Below, piece after piece: positions 8,501 to 17,700 of a stretch of DNA of 41,760 bases. Position 1 is the stretch's first letter, and each line of letters opens with the position of its first letter. The notes under the pieces are model-generated. The model worked only from the letters and a program-made list of their open reading frames with translations. It searched no databases and was not told the origin of the DNA. The position numbers and the translations under genes are program-made. This DNA comes from a virus: positions 1 to 41,760 of IMG/VR virus record IMGVR_UViG_3300030329_002226; one strand, written 5' to 3'.

Positions 8501-10407
8501 ATGATAGCATCTGCAACTATACTTTTAACTGGAAGAGATTTTAAAAAATTTTTCGTTTGACCTAAAACACCCATACCTTTAGTAAAACCTCCTATTGTAG
8601 ATTTAAGTTTACCTATTCCTCTTGTTAATGCAACTTGAAAAAACAAATCTCCAAATACTCTAGAAAATTCAAAAGCTAAACCAGCAGAAGAAGTTGATCC
8701 TCCTTGTACACCTTCTTTTTTTGTTCTTTCAATTATATCTCGTTGTTGATCTGAATTTAAAAACCCTGTAGCTTCTATTTTATTTGTAATATCAAATATT
8801 CTATTATCATCTGTAACTAAATATTCTATATTACCATATTCAGGAAATTGTAATATTTTACCTCTTTTATATCCATATCTTATTTGGTCTCCTCTTTCTA
8901 ACCCTTTAATTAAATGATTTGTTCTCCAATTTTCTGCTACATTATCCGTCCATTCTCCAGGTAAAATATCCATAGTAAAAGTACTAAAAGGAACAATTGC
9001 GTCATCCCAAAATCCTATCCAAAAATTTCCACCATTTTTAGTTAAAAAATCTCCTGTAGAAACATTACCCTTAGTTTTTAAAAGATTTTGATATTCTGTT
9101 TCTAGTTTTAATTGATTCTCTTCTAAAGTTTTATATACATAAGGTGTTTCAGTTCTCATCCAATCTTTTACCATATTAGGATTTATATTTCCTTCAGATA
9201 AATAAAATTGTATACCTTCTGTATCCGCATCTTTAGCGGGATTTTTTGTTTCCCATTCTAATTTCTGTTGTTTTAAATCTCTAGTAAATTGTTCATTTAA
9301 ATAAAGATTTAAATAATGAAGTTTTATTATCTCCCATCCTTTTTGTTTTTGAGTGGGATTATATTTTTCTAATCTTTTAATAGTGTTTTGAATATCTTCT
9401 CTATGCCCTCTGTGATTTATAAATCCATTAAAATCTTTTATATTAAAATCTTTATCTCTACTTAAAGCTTTAGTATTAAAAATACTATCAATGAATTCAT
9501 CGTCTATAGCATATTCTTCAAATATATAAGGTTGATTTAACTTTTCTGCATCTATAATTGATTCTATTTGTTTAGGAGTTTTTAAAACAAATCTATTTAC
9601 TTTTCTTCTTCCTTCTCTTTTTACTCTTTCAACATCGGTATTAAATGGCATGTCATTTTGCCACATAATTTTAAACACTTCTCTATTAGTTAGTTCTTTG
9701 CCATTAGGTAGTTTTATGCCAGAAGGACCTTCATCTATATTATTACCCATAGATTCTACCCATCCTGTATAACCTGGATACATTCCTAAAGCTAAATCTT
9801 TTTTAGTTATAAGTTTTGCATCTAATGCTTTTTTAATACTAGGTTGTCTCATAAATCCTCCAACATCTTTTTGAGAATATAATTCAAACTCAGGATCTAA
9901 TCCTAAGCCTTCATATATAGATTCTCCTTCTACTCCTGTTCTTATATAATCTTCTTTTTCAACTTTAGGATTTAATGCAGCATTTATAATAGCTGATCTT
10001 AATTCTGCATTATTAGTTATATCATCAGTAATACCGCTTATTTTAGCAAATTCAGTATCTTGTGGAGATGCTCCAAATATAGCATCTACCATTGTTATAT
10101 CACTTGGAGTTTCTTTATCGTATTGTTTGATTTTACTAGAAGTAAGTTGTTCTAGCATAGTATTTAAATCAAATTGATCATATGGTTGAGGACCAATTCC
10201 TGGATAATAGTCAGGACTTTCTACAGGTTGAATTCCACCTGGCACTCCAAATATACTAGTATCTAAAGTAATTTCTTCTTGATTTGGTTCTACCCTTTCA
10301 GCATCACTATTGTATGTTAACCATAACATTCTTGATACATCTGTAGCGTTAGTAAGATTAACTCTATCTCCTGTAGGTAATTGATAGATAAATAATTCTT
10401 CTTCCAT
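2506..10407 (-). CDS. Giant virion/ejection protein with zincin (HExxH) motif
   Basis: This 2633-residue protein is by far the largest gene here and the last of three ejection-type genes after the tail hub, the slot of T7 gp16 and of crAss-like cargo proteins. HEFKH at residues 1034-1038 fits an HExxH zinc metallopeptidase. A WEEALEIYSEA helix roughly 80-90 residues later could hold the third ligand. A Lys/Glu-rich coiled-coil linker spans about 1200-1275. Short K[F/Y]S motifs recur at Lys1278, 1808, 1851 and 1907. Hydrophobic stretches occur in the N-terminal third (around 590-850) and in the C-terminal part. I saw no DxDGD RNA-polymerase motif. Packaging in the capsid and ejection at infection are inferred from gene position and family analogy. 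Peptidase activity is inferred from the motif alone. Confidence 0.8.
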   Translation of the reverse strand: MEEELFIYQLPTGDRVNLTNATDVSRMLWLTYNSDAERVEPNQEEITLDTSIFGVPGGIQPVESPDYYPGIGPQPYDQFDLNTMLEQLTSSKIKQYDKETPSDITMVDAIFGASPQDTEFAKISGITDDITNNAELRSAIINAALNPKVEKEDYIRTGVEGESIYEGLGLDPEFELYSQKDVGGFMRQPSIKKALDAKLITKKDLALGMYPGYTGWVESMGNNIDEGPSGIKLPNGKELTNREVFKIMWQNDMPFNTDVERVKREGRRKVNRFVLKTPKQIESIIDAEKLNQPYIFEEYAIDDEFIDSIFNTKALSRDKDFNIKDFNGFINHRGHREDIQNTIKRLEKYNPTQKQKGWEIIKLHYLNLYLNEQFTRDLKQQKLEWETKNPAKDADTEGIQFYLSEGNINPNMVKDWMRTETPYVYKTLEENQLKLETEYQNLLKTKGNVSTGDFLTKNGGNFWIGFWDDAIVPFSTFTMDILPGEWTDNVAENWRTNHLIKGLERGDQIRYGYKRGKILQFPEYGNIEYLVTDDNRIFDITNKIEATGFLNSDQQRDIIERTKKEGVQGGSTSSAGLAFEFSRVFGDLFFQVALTRGIGKLKSTIGGFTKGMGVLGQTKNFLKSLPVKSIVADAIIAQSTIGFVRGYEDTLLAAREAGINDQEARELASNASFQTGAWYALTAPISPQTKATNLIFGKPAKETIETALTIYKKKGWQGWNQFWKDQGKKFTTYEGFKGLVRGADLMQREGWKELFQENIQQWGETESIGVATNIRAGQQIVREDYNLEDFIQTSKLSFLAGMAMPGAGMTINSSRNRYRQFMGLDNVDRFNALAYMAFNEKELKSLLAKQVEDGLYTQEEADNLLQEVSLYKNTINDVPKSMDAKNAKNILEDIKELRDLENDKKNSPKGFTGYDNQIQALKDRINNTYYDAITSKDRAAILAAAKAGIAGNTVFEAFENEEQALEYLKGVIPRNRKTKNMDDKKFEEYLKKRFISNKTGAMFQQGDTNFALEFKWQAAKPGRAGKRLTQTAQHEFKHALWVKTIGEDYETQVLLGKALFNEISKMDLALDDDLDTSVLPKDFVNRFRSYYNRFLKAEEKLKIDLKNKVIDKAEYERRRNNLYGNTWEEALEIYSEAIGENLVKFDEDVAQRLKNTWRRAMQFIGATDFEFDSGRAVFNMIRDYNAAIKSGTLKWNRAFKKMGTKGAKVDKKALEKEKQELETTTSEKLAEKEKRKEEKLRKEITVLKEEIDKRRKATAKTKKTKPGSADEPQGFDTKYSLIPDQKYDPKAFGEKIDNYYDADLFTTNTGIDTVAYDIIFDYEAIITNKVESLYSNLPSVLVDEIVFGTQEELLKHIRNFNKTFLKERDKYKESLYKKGLSKSEIEERLKTQDEQGYKITTGEEKGEIIKENKSLYGWINSQLVNKIKQALKRPGITTKKYTKEYDPRTMGTIDEDTAEEQKQEWEQNQSKLVSFLRDPLFGFVNEDGTEVIIDVVPLGGRTISGINDPTLAVNQRLKTAEDPDVINDLERQKRNIERGLELENKSNLTNEEVKELEKLRGFQAYDLGSGRVIKTYEAYTLPMNPVKMIIKAVEEQILRAPNIATLHFRNFKNKFESFIFPLARYMTFKNQGDLDFFMYNNWELIYKVINNPYDPVTGESTYAAKKIPTILREFDEQGRPTKNKKITRALFLQAYFGKNKAEEIINKYNENPESEIKQLRSYPVELSEKADKTMGEIGPTGFFDRRTSLMQLFGDVLILQEARNSLRSERFLNQIAEKNPILYEELKQDNIIAEVIDNMATGKSDSVKFSINNNLSPLFKGRTLDQQIAIANVAQQAFINSDLRSRDQEIKYSIKFDVPNLGNLNDKAIALYLINKMSQGYNNFTFRNAKNSTGKITSKILNEGDVKFSRKEDYNFDEYSNNLSDALNQILAETGNIDPKKQIEKAEVLGKYGLGSDKGQWWRSGGLLSAKDMDILRLMELMATGKGKKGEQQKKWFREKVFDVYMKGNFELKTAKVKTVEAWTQLWKNSPGLKGKLTSPIKGMKTFTYGDAVRVYMWSKGWAKGNKRIPGLSMPQKFRLIAIVNKDKELREFANKASQISKQPNGWIEPYEGWTSRTISSEIKNNLVEAERTKYLAKFIQNVDLIFTDANLNKIQAIYGNAMRVSIEDNLERMKYGQQQISKRNNPEDIGHAFMDYLNNTIGVTMFFNMRSAALQTISFMNFLNTTDNNPLAAGKAILNVPQFMEDFNTLWNSSYLKDRRQGMLNSLQEQEIADLATKFEYSNSMEYMNALLSYLLKIGFGPTRVVDSFAIAFGGTTFYRNRINTYKKDGFTEEEAIKKAEFDWFVLAEDTQQSGDPSKISFNQARNLGRLMLAFQNTPLQYGRIMKSKAMDIAKGRGNLLHNLGVISYYGGLQYAIFAFLQNALMATMWDEEEKELPTEKYNKNWNRFANGWVDSTLKGQGIYGAFISWIKNIILTTIRMGKDDKAIYKEGDFVLSLSEGIVPAAIISRKAVQAYRTYTWNQQEINDILALEKGADKILKNANLIKALLFGFEAATQVPVARLYIKSENLKNAFDSDFEMWQRILFFLGYSTWNLGLNIEDGNGRRGRTGPLDFGPNLDFKGLEFKPKLNF

Positions 10408-10412
10408 AAAAT

Positions 10413-12236
10413 TTATTTAGGATAATTCTTTTTAAATCTTTTTTTATACGCGGTTTTCATTCTTTTTATCCACTCTCCTTCAGATTCTGGATCTACTCCT
10501 GTGATTTGTGGATTTTGATCATACCAATCAGCAGCCCAAGCTAATGCTCTTAATCTAGTTTTATTCTCCATGTCTTCTCTTTCTGTTTTATCAATGTTAT
10601 CTAAAACAAAATTCAATCTACCTATTGCGGTATCTAAATCATAATCTCCTATATGTCCTTGAATATTTCTTCCTTGTACTTTATATAATCCTTCTGTAGG
10701 AAAATCTGCATTAAACGCTTCTACTGGATCTAGATCTTTTGATTCATAGTATTGTTTATTAGTATAGGTCTTATACTTTGGATGTTCAGATTCCAACCAT
10801 AGTGAATATATATCTTGTTTATCCATTAATCTTAAATTAGGTTTAAATTTCTTAATGGTTTGTTTAGTGGCCTCTACTCCTGTTAAATTTTTATTTTTAG
10901 GATCAATTATAGTATCCATATAGTCTACTCTATAATCTAATGGTCCATCATCATCATCTGTTGATGGAAACGCCTTAATACTATCTTGGGTATTATGAAA
11001 TATGTTTCCATTATCATCTGTAGTTATTCCATCAAAACTAGTTAAACTTTCTATTACTTTCTTAAATAATTCATCAGCCATTTGTTCATTATCAGGTAAT
11101 AACTTTTGATAGGAATTTGCAAAACCTTCATTTAGTTTTTGTAAATCTATATTCCAAAAATTAGCCATTTGTTGTGGTCCTGTTTTTGCTAGTCCTAAAA
11201 CTTTTTGTTTTAACACGCCTTGCATATCCGTACGCAAAAGATCTAAATTTAATCTTCTTTGTATATTAGTAGTTTGCATTGAACCTCCACCAGAAACAGG
11301 AATAGTTCCTTGTATAACTTTATCATCTATCCAATATCTATCTGCTATAACTCCTTTATCGTTTAATACTCCTATTCCATTTTGATTTTTACTTTGCTCT
11401 TTAAGTTTCAACATATCAATAGTTTCATTAACTACTTGAGGAACATTTGATACAAATTGAAAATCTTGATCTCCTGATGCTACTCTTGCATTCCAAGCTC
11501 TTGCGCTAATTATTTTTTCTCTATAATCTCCTAATATCATGTTTCCGTTAGTATCTAATTGATGTTCATTTCCTGATACTCTTATCTTTATATCATTATT
11601 TTCTTCATCATAAACCATTTCAAATTGAGCATCGTCATATACTCCTCCTAAAGCATTTACTAAGTATTGATTATTAGCTATTTCATTCTCATCATTACCA
11701 ATTATTGTAATTTGAGATCCAATAGTTGGTGCTTTCTCTTTCCAATAAGTTCCTAAAGCTCCAAAGTTTGTTATAGTTTCTTTAGTTAAATTTAATAAAT
11801 CATAATAATCTGCAAGAGCTTTTTGAGCACTAGCTCTTTTTGCTTTATCACCAAATTGTGTTTTTAAATATACATTAGCTTGAGTAGCTATATCTAATCT
11901 TTGTTCTAGTGTAGCACGTAATTGATCTTCTATTGCGGTAGAACGTGGCATACTATTAAGATTACTCATCTGTTCTAGATTCCATAGATCAGCATTGACT
12001 TGGATTGTTTGCATATTTTGAATAATCTTTTGTCTGTTTGCTTCTGCTAGACGTTCTTCTTGTTTTCGCGCCTCTTCTTCTTTTTGTCTTAGAATATCTC
12101 CTTGTTGTAATACTCCTACCATAGCAGCACCTGGAGTAATAGATCTACCTCTTTGAGGATTAGAATACGCGCTGTAATTTACATTAGGTAAAGTAACTCC
12201 TGGTAAAGGGTAGCTTGATTGTGCTTTTGTTGCCAT
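10413..12236 (-). CDS. Ejection/internal virion-type protein
   Basis: This 607-residue protein lies directly before the giant gene (5-base gap) and after the Gly/Ala-ended internal protein gene, the position of T7 gp15-like core proteins. A Pro/Ser-rich N-terminus is followed by a long Glu/Lys/Gln-rich helical stretch at about residues 40-80 (LRQKEEEARKQEERLAEANR), then a mixed alpha/beta region, and an acidic patch near residue 430 (STDDDDGPLDYR). The C-terminus is basic (KKRFKKNYPK). There is no signal peptide or clear TM segment. Its start has the AAATTATG context. No catalytic motif was recognised. An internal or ejected virion protein is the best guess from position. Confidence 0.72.
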   Translation of the reverse strand: MATKAQSSYPLPGVTLPNVNYSAYSNPQRGRSITPGAAMVGVLQQGDILRQKEEEARKQEERLAEANRQKIIQNMQTIQVNADLWNLEQMSNLNSMPRSTAIEDQLRATLEQRLDIATQANVYLKTQFGDKAKRASAQKALADYYDLLNLTKETITNFGALGTYWKEKAPTIGSQITIIGNDENEIANNQYLVNALGGVYDDAQFEMVYDEENNDIKIRVSGNEHQLDTNGNMILGDYREKIISARAWNARVASGDQDFQFVSNVPQVVNETIDMLKLKEQSKNQNGIGVLNDKGVIADRYWIDDKVIQGTIPVSGGGSMQTTNIQRRLNLDLLRTDMQGVLKQKVLGLAKTGPQQMANFWNIDLQKLNEGFANSYQKLLPDNEQMADELFKKVIESLTSFDGITTDDNGNIFHNTQDSIKAFPSTDDDDGPLDYRVDYMDTIIDPKNKNLTGVEATKQTIKKFKPNLRLMDKQDIYSLWLESEHPKYKTYTNKQYYESKDLDPVEAFNADFPTEGLYKVQGRNIQGHIGDYDLDTAIGRLNFVLDNIDKTEREDMENKTRLRALAWAADWYDQNPQITGVDPESEGEWIKRMKTAYKKRFKKNYPK

Positions 12237-12255
12237 AATTTATTTTATTTATTTA

Positions 12256-12371
12256 TCATTCCCCGTAGTCATAATAATACGAATTGGGGTCGCTTAAACT
12301 TTCGTAATCATCATCTTCTTCTCCGGAGTTTAAGTCTGGACTTACGGAATTACCGGCCGCTATCCCCCCCC
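12256..12371 (-). other. Candidate -1 frameshift site (G8 run) and 35-codon acidic extension
   Basis: On the minus strand the preceding gene reads ATC GGG GGG GGA TAG across a run of eight G (12364-12371). The heptamer G GGG GGA (12369-12363) fits the X XXY YYZ slippery rule. A -1 slip enters a frame open for 35 more codons (ATA GCG GCC GGT AAT...), ending with TGA at 12258-12256, 19 bases before the next start. The extension contains NSGEEDDDYES and a Tyr-rich end (NSYYYDYGE). Without it the gap is 123 bases, unusually long among these tightly spaced genes. Either the shift is programmed and makes a minor long form, or the true sequence has G9 and the gene was broken by a homopolymer error. 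Confidence 0.55.
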
Positions 12372-13034
12372 GATTAAACCTCCTATACCTCCTACTACTT
12401 GTCCTAAAGAGTTATACATTTGAGCTTCTGCCGCAGCTTCTGATGCTCTCATATCTCTTAAATCTTGTTGTGCATTAGCTAACATTGATGCTTCTCTATT
12501 AAGTTCTGCTACTTCTCTTTGTTCTTGTGTGCCAAACATAAATTGTTGACCCATAACATCAGCTGATTGTAATCTTTGCTCTTCTTGCATCCTCATTTGA
12601 TTTAATCTTTCTTCTCCTTGAGCATATAGTTTTTGATTTTGAGCTTCTTGCAATTGAATACTAGCGCCTACTTGTTTCTTACTTTGTAATGCAGCTTGGG
12701 CTAAAGCTGTAGCACCTCCAGCACTAGCTCCTGTTGCTCTTAAAGTATCTAATGTATTAGCAAGAGAAATATCTGCTTGTTCTGCTTGAAATTTAGCTGC
12801 TTCTGTTGCAACACCTAAATTAGCATAAGTATTAGAAAGATTTCCACTAGTATCAGTCACATTAGCGTATGGATTGATAATAGGTTGTCTAGTGTTTTCT
12901 AATTCCTCTAATTCACCTTGAAGTCTATCTTTTTCAATCTGAGCATTTTTTCTATCGTTTCTCGCTCTTTTTTGTGCGGCACCTGCGCCTATAACCCCTA
13001 CTATTCCTGAGGCTACACCTGAAGCTGCTCCCAT
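12360..13034 (-). CDS. Internal virion protein, T7 gp14-like type
   Basis: This 224-residue protein has a Gly/Ala-rich hydrophobic N-terminus (MGAASGVASGIVGVIGAGAA), a long Gln/Glu/Ala-rich helical body (about residues 25-205) and a Gly-rich hydrophobic end (VVGGIGGLIGGG). Hydrophobic ends around a helical rod are seen in small ejection proteins of the T7 gp14 type, and it is the first gene of the three-gene ejection block. The 0-frame stop (TAG at 12362-12360) falls immediately after a G8 run, and a -1 shift would add 35 acidic residues, so this C-terminus is uncertain. The start is one base from the stop of the GNAT-like gene. The function call rests on composition and position. Confidence 0.75.
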   Translation of the reverse strand: MGAASGVASGIVGVIGAGAAQKRARNDRKNAQIEKDRLQGELEELENTRQPIINPYANVTDTSGNLSNTYANLGVATEAAKFQAEQADISLANTLDTLRATGASAGGATALAQAALQSKKQVGASIQLQEAQNQKLYAQGEERLNQMRMQEEQRLQSADVMGQQFMFGTQEQREVAELNREASMLANAQQDLRDMRASEAAAEAQMYNSLGQVVGGIGGLIGGG

Positions 13035-13035
13035 A

Positions 13036-13455
13036 TTATTTTGGTTTATTTTTATATATTATACTGTGTTTTTTTGTTCCAATAGTGTAATCAAGTAATT
13101 TTAATTTTTCTAAAACAGAATCATATGGAGTAGTACACCATACTGCTTCTGCTCCTAAATCCCAACAAGTATTAACTGCTTTGTCTATCAATAAAATTAA
13201 TATTGCTTCTCTATTTTTTTCTTTATAATTTGGATCTGCAACTAAATAATCACAATACCAAACTGGAGAATTAGTTTCGTATATAAATACCGCTGCAACT
13301 AATTTTCCATTAATTTCAGCAACTAATCCATTCTTACCATTATTAGGTAATAATTTTTTATCTATTTTTATCTTGTGGTAACTTTCCCACCACTCATCTA
13401 TAGTAGATGCATCTTTATTAGGCTCAATAGGCCTAATAGACAATTTGTCTTCCAT
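13036..13455 (-). CDS. GNAT-like acetyltransferase
   Basis: A 139-residue protein with the layout of the GNAT fold: an N-terminal strand (LSIRPI), helix (STIDEWWESYHKI), central strands (LVAEINGKLVAAVFIYE and WYCDYLVADPNY), then the acetyl-CoA-binding segment KEKNREAILILLIDKAVNTC, a strand AEAVWCTTP, and the final helix and strand (LEKLKLLDYTIG...HSIIYK). The canonical Q/RxxGxG/A loop is replaced by KEKNREA, so cofactor binding is uncertain. It sits between the tail-hub and ejection genes, a place where marine phages often carry such a gene. The substrate is unknown. It might modify a virion or host protein. Confidence 0.6.
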   Translation of the reverse strand: MEDKLSIRPIEPNKDASTIDEWWESYHKIKIDKKLLPNNGKNGLVAEINGKLVAAVFIYETNSPVWYCDYLVADPNYKEKNREAILILLIDKAVNTCWDLGAEAVWCTTPYDSVLEKLKLLDYTIGTKKHSIIYKNKPK

Positions 13456-13464
13456 TTAATTTAA

Positions 13465-14763
13465 TTAATATGATGATTCAACGTATTCTGTAGATACGGC
13501 AAATAATTCATTAGTTTGAGTAGCTCCTGCTGTATTAGTAGCTGTAAATTTAGCTATTCCATAAAATCCTTTTATTCCAGAAATATCTTTTCCATAAATA
13601 ACTTCTCCTTGATTTACAGTGCTTGTATTTATTAAATTTGCAAAATATTTATTTTCTTTTGCTTTAAATTCATTTTTTAACAAAGCAGCTTCCATGTCTG
13701 CTAATGTTGTTGGTATTGTATAAACACCTACGGCATTAGCTGAATCAGTAGTTGTGGTAAAAGAATCTAATGCCCAATTACTATCACCTTCATAATTAAT
13801 AGTTTTAAATGTTTTACTTGTAGAAGGTTGTATATTAAAAATAGAAGTAACATCTGATGAATTATTAACTCCATAAAACGAAGCTCTATTAGAAGTTTCA
13901 GAATAATGTTGCCATAAATCTCCATCTAAATCAAAAGTATAAAATTTATTATCTAAACTAAACATTTGAGAAGGAACATAACTATAAAAACTTGTCCACC
14001 CTTTAGTTTGTTCATCAAAAGATAATGTTACAGCATTAGCTCCTGTAGAGTTGTTTAGAGTAGGTTGAATAGAAATAGTATAACATTTGTTATGTATATC
14101 CCATCCTCCTATTACTTTACCTGATACTCCTAAATTAGCAACATTTAATTGATCTCTAAAAAAATCATACATTCCGTAATTAGATATCTCAGTTAATCCA
14201 TCTTGAGATAAACGCATTACCGAACCTTTATTAGCATCACTAAAATATTTTCTATATCCATATACTGCAAAGGATTCAGGGTTTGTAGCTATTCCAAATT
14301 CTCCTGCATATGGTTGAATTTGACCTATAACTAAATTAGTACTAGTAGTTACTGGTTGACCTTCTGCTGAATAAATAGCATCTTTATCAATTAAGGCTCT
14401 ATTTACTTTATATTCTTGGAATATAACAAGATTTGTATCTTCAGCATATAGTTTTTGTATAGTTCCTTTTCCTGGATCAACTGTTCTAGTAATATCATTA
14501 GCAACTGAAAACTGATTAGTTTCATTAATATCAGTTCTTGAATTAAATATACCAGAATAAATAATAGTATTATTAAAAGCTTCTTGGTATTTATCATCAC
14601 TGCTTAAATAAGCTCTTGGTGCTAAACCAGAAAACTTAGCATTATAATCTCCTTTTATTCTTGATTCTTCTACAAACCAATCATATTGAGCATTTGCTGT
14701 ATTACTATTAATTTTTTTAAGTATATACGTGTTATAATACTTTACATTTAACGTTGTTGCCAT
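13465..14763 (-). CDS. Tail hub / muzzle-type beta-rich protein, second component
   Basis: This 432-residue all-beta protein follows the 1695-residue tail gene with a 32-base gap. Blade-like repeats such as TNLVIFQEYKVNRALID, GEFGIATNPESFAVYGYRKYF, DEQTKGWTSFYSY and NKFYTFDLDGDLWQHY resemble the beta-propeller-like part of podoviral tail nozzle (gp12/P22 gp10/muzzle) proteins. It may be the C-terminal half of a protein that is fused in relatives, or a partner assembled on the larger one. There is no signal peptide. The intergenic leader just upstream of its ATG contains a 16-base sequence repeated at 38908. The nozzle role is inference from fold pattern and position. Confidence 0.65.
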   Translation of the reverse strand: MATTLNVKYYNTYILKKINSNTANAQYDWFVEESRIKGDYNAKFSGLAPRAYLSSDDKYQEAFNNTIIYSGIFNSRTDINETNQFSVANDITRTVDPGKGTIQKLYAEDTNLVIFQEYKVNRALIDKDAIYSAEGQPVTTSTNLVIGQIQPYAGEFGIATNPESFAVYGYRKYFSDANKGSVMRLSQDGLTEISNYGMYDFFRDQLNVANLGVSGKVIGGWDIHNKCYTISIQPTLNNSTGANAVTLSFDEQTKGWTSFYSYVPSQMFSLDNKFYTFDLDGDLWQHYSETSNRASFYGVNNSSDVTSIFNIQPSTSKTFKTINYEGDSNWALDSFTTTTDSANAVGVYTIPTTLADMEAALLKNEFKAKENKYFANLINTSTVNQGEVIYGKDISGIKGFYGIAKFTATNTAGATQTNELFAVSTEYVESSY

Positions 14764-14766
14764 ATG

Positions 14767-14782
14767 TTATAATCACTTGTTT
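14767..14782 (-). promoter_or_regulatory. Repeated leader motif (AAACAAGTGATTATAA), copy 1
   Basis: The plus-strand 16-mer TTATAATCACTTGTTT occurs here and, identically, at 38908-38923. A one-mismatch version lies at 32644-32658. All three are intergenic and upstream of a minus-strand gene, and here the motif ends 3 bases before the ATG at 14763. It may be a phage promoter, a processing site or a translation leader. The role is unproven. Confidence 0.4.
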
Positions 14783-14795
14783 ATCTTAATGTTTA

Positions 14796-17700
14796 CTAAG
14801 CTCCAGGCCAGTTACTTGTTTTATACCACCAATCAGTTACAAATGGTGGAGATCCTGTTGCAGGTTGAATTGGTTTAGGATCAATAGGAGCTGCAGGAGT
14901 TGCCGCATTAACATCATAATATATTTCAATACCTGCTCCTCCATCACATGTGTTTAAAGAAGTAAAGGCTATTTTATTATTTATCCATACACAATCTCCA
15001 AAATCATAAGCAGCACCACTAGAATCTGTACCTTTATCTCCTGGAACTACTCCATCAGTAATTTGTTGAGCAGTAGGATTAAAAGGTTGTAATGTACCAA
15101 TTAATTGCCATGCAGTACTAGTACCACTATAACTCATATTGACTGCTCCTCCTAAAGCAGCTGTACCATCACCTTTTGCTGGAGAATTAGAGTTTTGGGT
15201 ATTTTCTCCATTCCAAGTTACTTGAAAACTAGAAAGAGCAGTAACTGTAGTATCACCTGGTCTAAATATATTTCCAATCTTTACATATATGTTTATTGGT
15301 ACACCAGCATTATAATCCCAGTTTGCAATTTCTCCAACCCATGTAGGTAGAACTGGAGTAGAATATTGAGTCTCACATCCCGCATACATGTTTACAGCTG
15401 GAGCGTTCCATTCATTAGCAGTTGCCGCAGGATTATTATTATAAAAGTTAATTTTTACTCCTGTATATCTAGTCGCTTTAGGAGTCCATTGTACTACAAT
15501 AGTTTCACTGTCTCCAGTAGAATTTAAATCAGTTAGTTTCATTACTAATTCTTGAAGAGTAGCTTCATATTGAGAATTATAAGTAGATAAGTTTCTATTT
15601 ACTTTAACACCATAAAAATTAGTATTACTTCCTGTAGTACAAGTTGATTGATTTCTCGCTTCTTGTCCACTTATTAACATATAATAATCAATGTCAGTTG
15701 AAGTAGGTTCTCCAGTAGGATTTTGACCTGTTATATAATCTCCCCATACACCTAAAGTATTTTGATATCTAAATGACTCAATAGACCATTGTATATCTTG
15801 AGTTCTTTGACATGGATTAGCACTTCCATTGTATCCTTTTAATACTCCTGGTCCATTTCCTGGTCCTGGATTTAATCCTCCTGGAGGAGTATATCCTGTA
15901 TAATCTAATATTTCTTTATCAGCTATTTCTGGAGCTGGAGCTAAAGATAAATCACATATAGGTGTATCATTAATTAAAGTATGTGTGATAGTTTGATAAG
16001 AAACACTACCATCGTTTTGAGTAAATTTAATCTTTATCTGATATTTTTCTAAATATTCAAAGTTAATTAAACAAGCTCTTTCTGCTCCTACTTTTAACTG
16101 TAAATAAAAACCTCCTCCTCCAGCGCTTACAATATTAAATAATGATATACTAGGTTGAACTGGTTGATCATTAGAATCATGAATAAGAGTTTCGACGATA
16201 GAAGCTGTACTGTATTCATCATTACCTTGAGGAGTTACAGGCCAAAACGTAGTTGTAATTTGAGCATTACCTGCATCACCTTCATTGAACAACCAACTAA
16301 AAGCAGATATTCCTGTTATTTGAGTTCCAGTAGATGTTATCTCGTAATTTAAATCAGATATTAAACCACTTGTAGAGGTTTCATAAAATAAATCTAGTTG
16401 AGAAACTGTAGGTGCAGTTTCATATACAGATAACCTCATGTATGCTGGATAATCTGGTCTTCCTGCTACAGGAACTGTATTATAAGATGTTTGTATTAAT
16501 CCAATACTTTTTTGAGTATTAACTTTTGCAACAAAAGGTTTTGATTCAACATCATAAATAGCATTGTTATTTATTTCATTATCACTTCCTCCTGGTCCGT
16601 CGCTATAAGTTATATCAGGGAATATATCTTTTATTCCTCCAATAAGCTCTACACCATCTGCGTTTATACTAGGAGAATATTGAGCATTTCCTGGAGTAGT
16701 TGCTTCATTTGTTACTCTTCCCCAACACATTAAATCACTATTAAATTGTTTATCCTGGTTACTTACATCTGTTAATTGTCTAGGAACTTTATTTATATTA
16801 TCATGTGTTAATACTATAAAAGCAGTACTACCTACTTCAGTTGTATTATCACCAATAGGATAACCATCTATAATTCCAGGTAAATATACATTATAAAATT
16901 CTTGTTGTTGTTGTTTTACTACTACTCTATAAGAATAAAACCCCATTTCATTAATAGTATATACATAGTTAGTATAAGCTTGAGATATAACAGGTTCTGG
17001 ATATATAGTACTACTTTGCGTTAAGAACATATAACTATCTGCTATTTCTTCATAAGTATAAATATTAAGAATATTGTTTGTACTAGGATCTGTTTGTCTT
17101 TCTATTTTAACATAATCTTGATATTTTCCTCTTAATTCTTTTCCTACTGCAAATAAATCTTTAGATGTTATTAAATCAGCAGCAGCATCTCCAGTGGTTG
17201 GAATATATGATAATGTATAATAATATTCACCACTCGTAGTATCTGTATTATATTTTAATTCTGCTTTTATTTGTTGATTTAAAGGCAATGCATTGTTTAA
17301 AGTAACTTTTAATTTTCCATTAGTTGGATCTGTTGGTGTAGAAGATGCGGCAGCTGTATATGTCGCTGGAGCAATAACAACCCATCCTGATCCATCATTA
17401 GAATATAAATTAAAAGTATTAGCAGCTGCTTGAGTATCTGAGTAATCTATACTTCCAAAAAAATATTTTAAATCTGCAGTTAAACTACCTGTGAATAAAG
17501 TAATAATTACGCTTGTACTACCTCCAATTACACTTGTAGAAATAGTAAATGTATCTCCTGCTACATAACCTGTTCCTGCTTCTTCTAAAGTTACACTAGT
17601 TACAGCATTACCAGTAAGAGTTATCTCAAAACTTGCTCCTGATCCCGCTGAAGAACTTGTAGTCCAACCCGAAGTAGTACCTGGAGTTCCTGAATAATCT

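Noticed and set aside
2506-10407. Giant protein as a virion RNA polymerase of the crAss type
   Set aside because: I found no DxDGD-type metal-binding motif in the translation. The HExxH and coiled-coil features fit an ejection/peptidase protein better.
14403-14600. 65-codon minus-strand frame within the 432-residue tail gene
   Set aside because: It is an out-of-frame overlap inside a long beta-rich coding gene and has Leu/Ile-rich composition from A/T-rich codons. No sign of its own start context.
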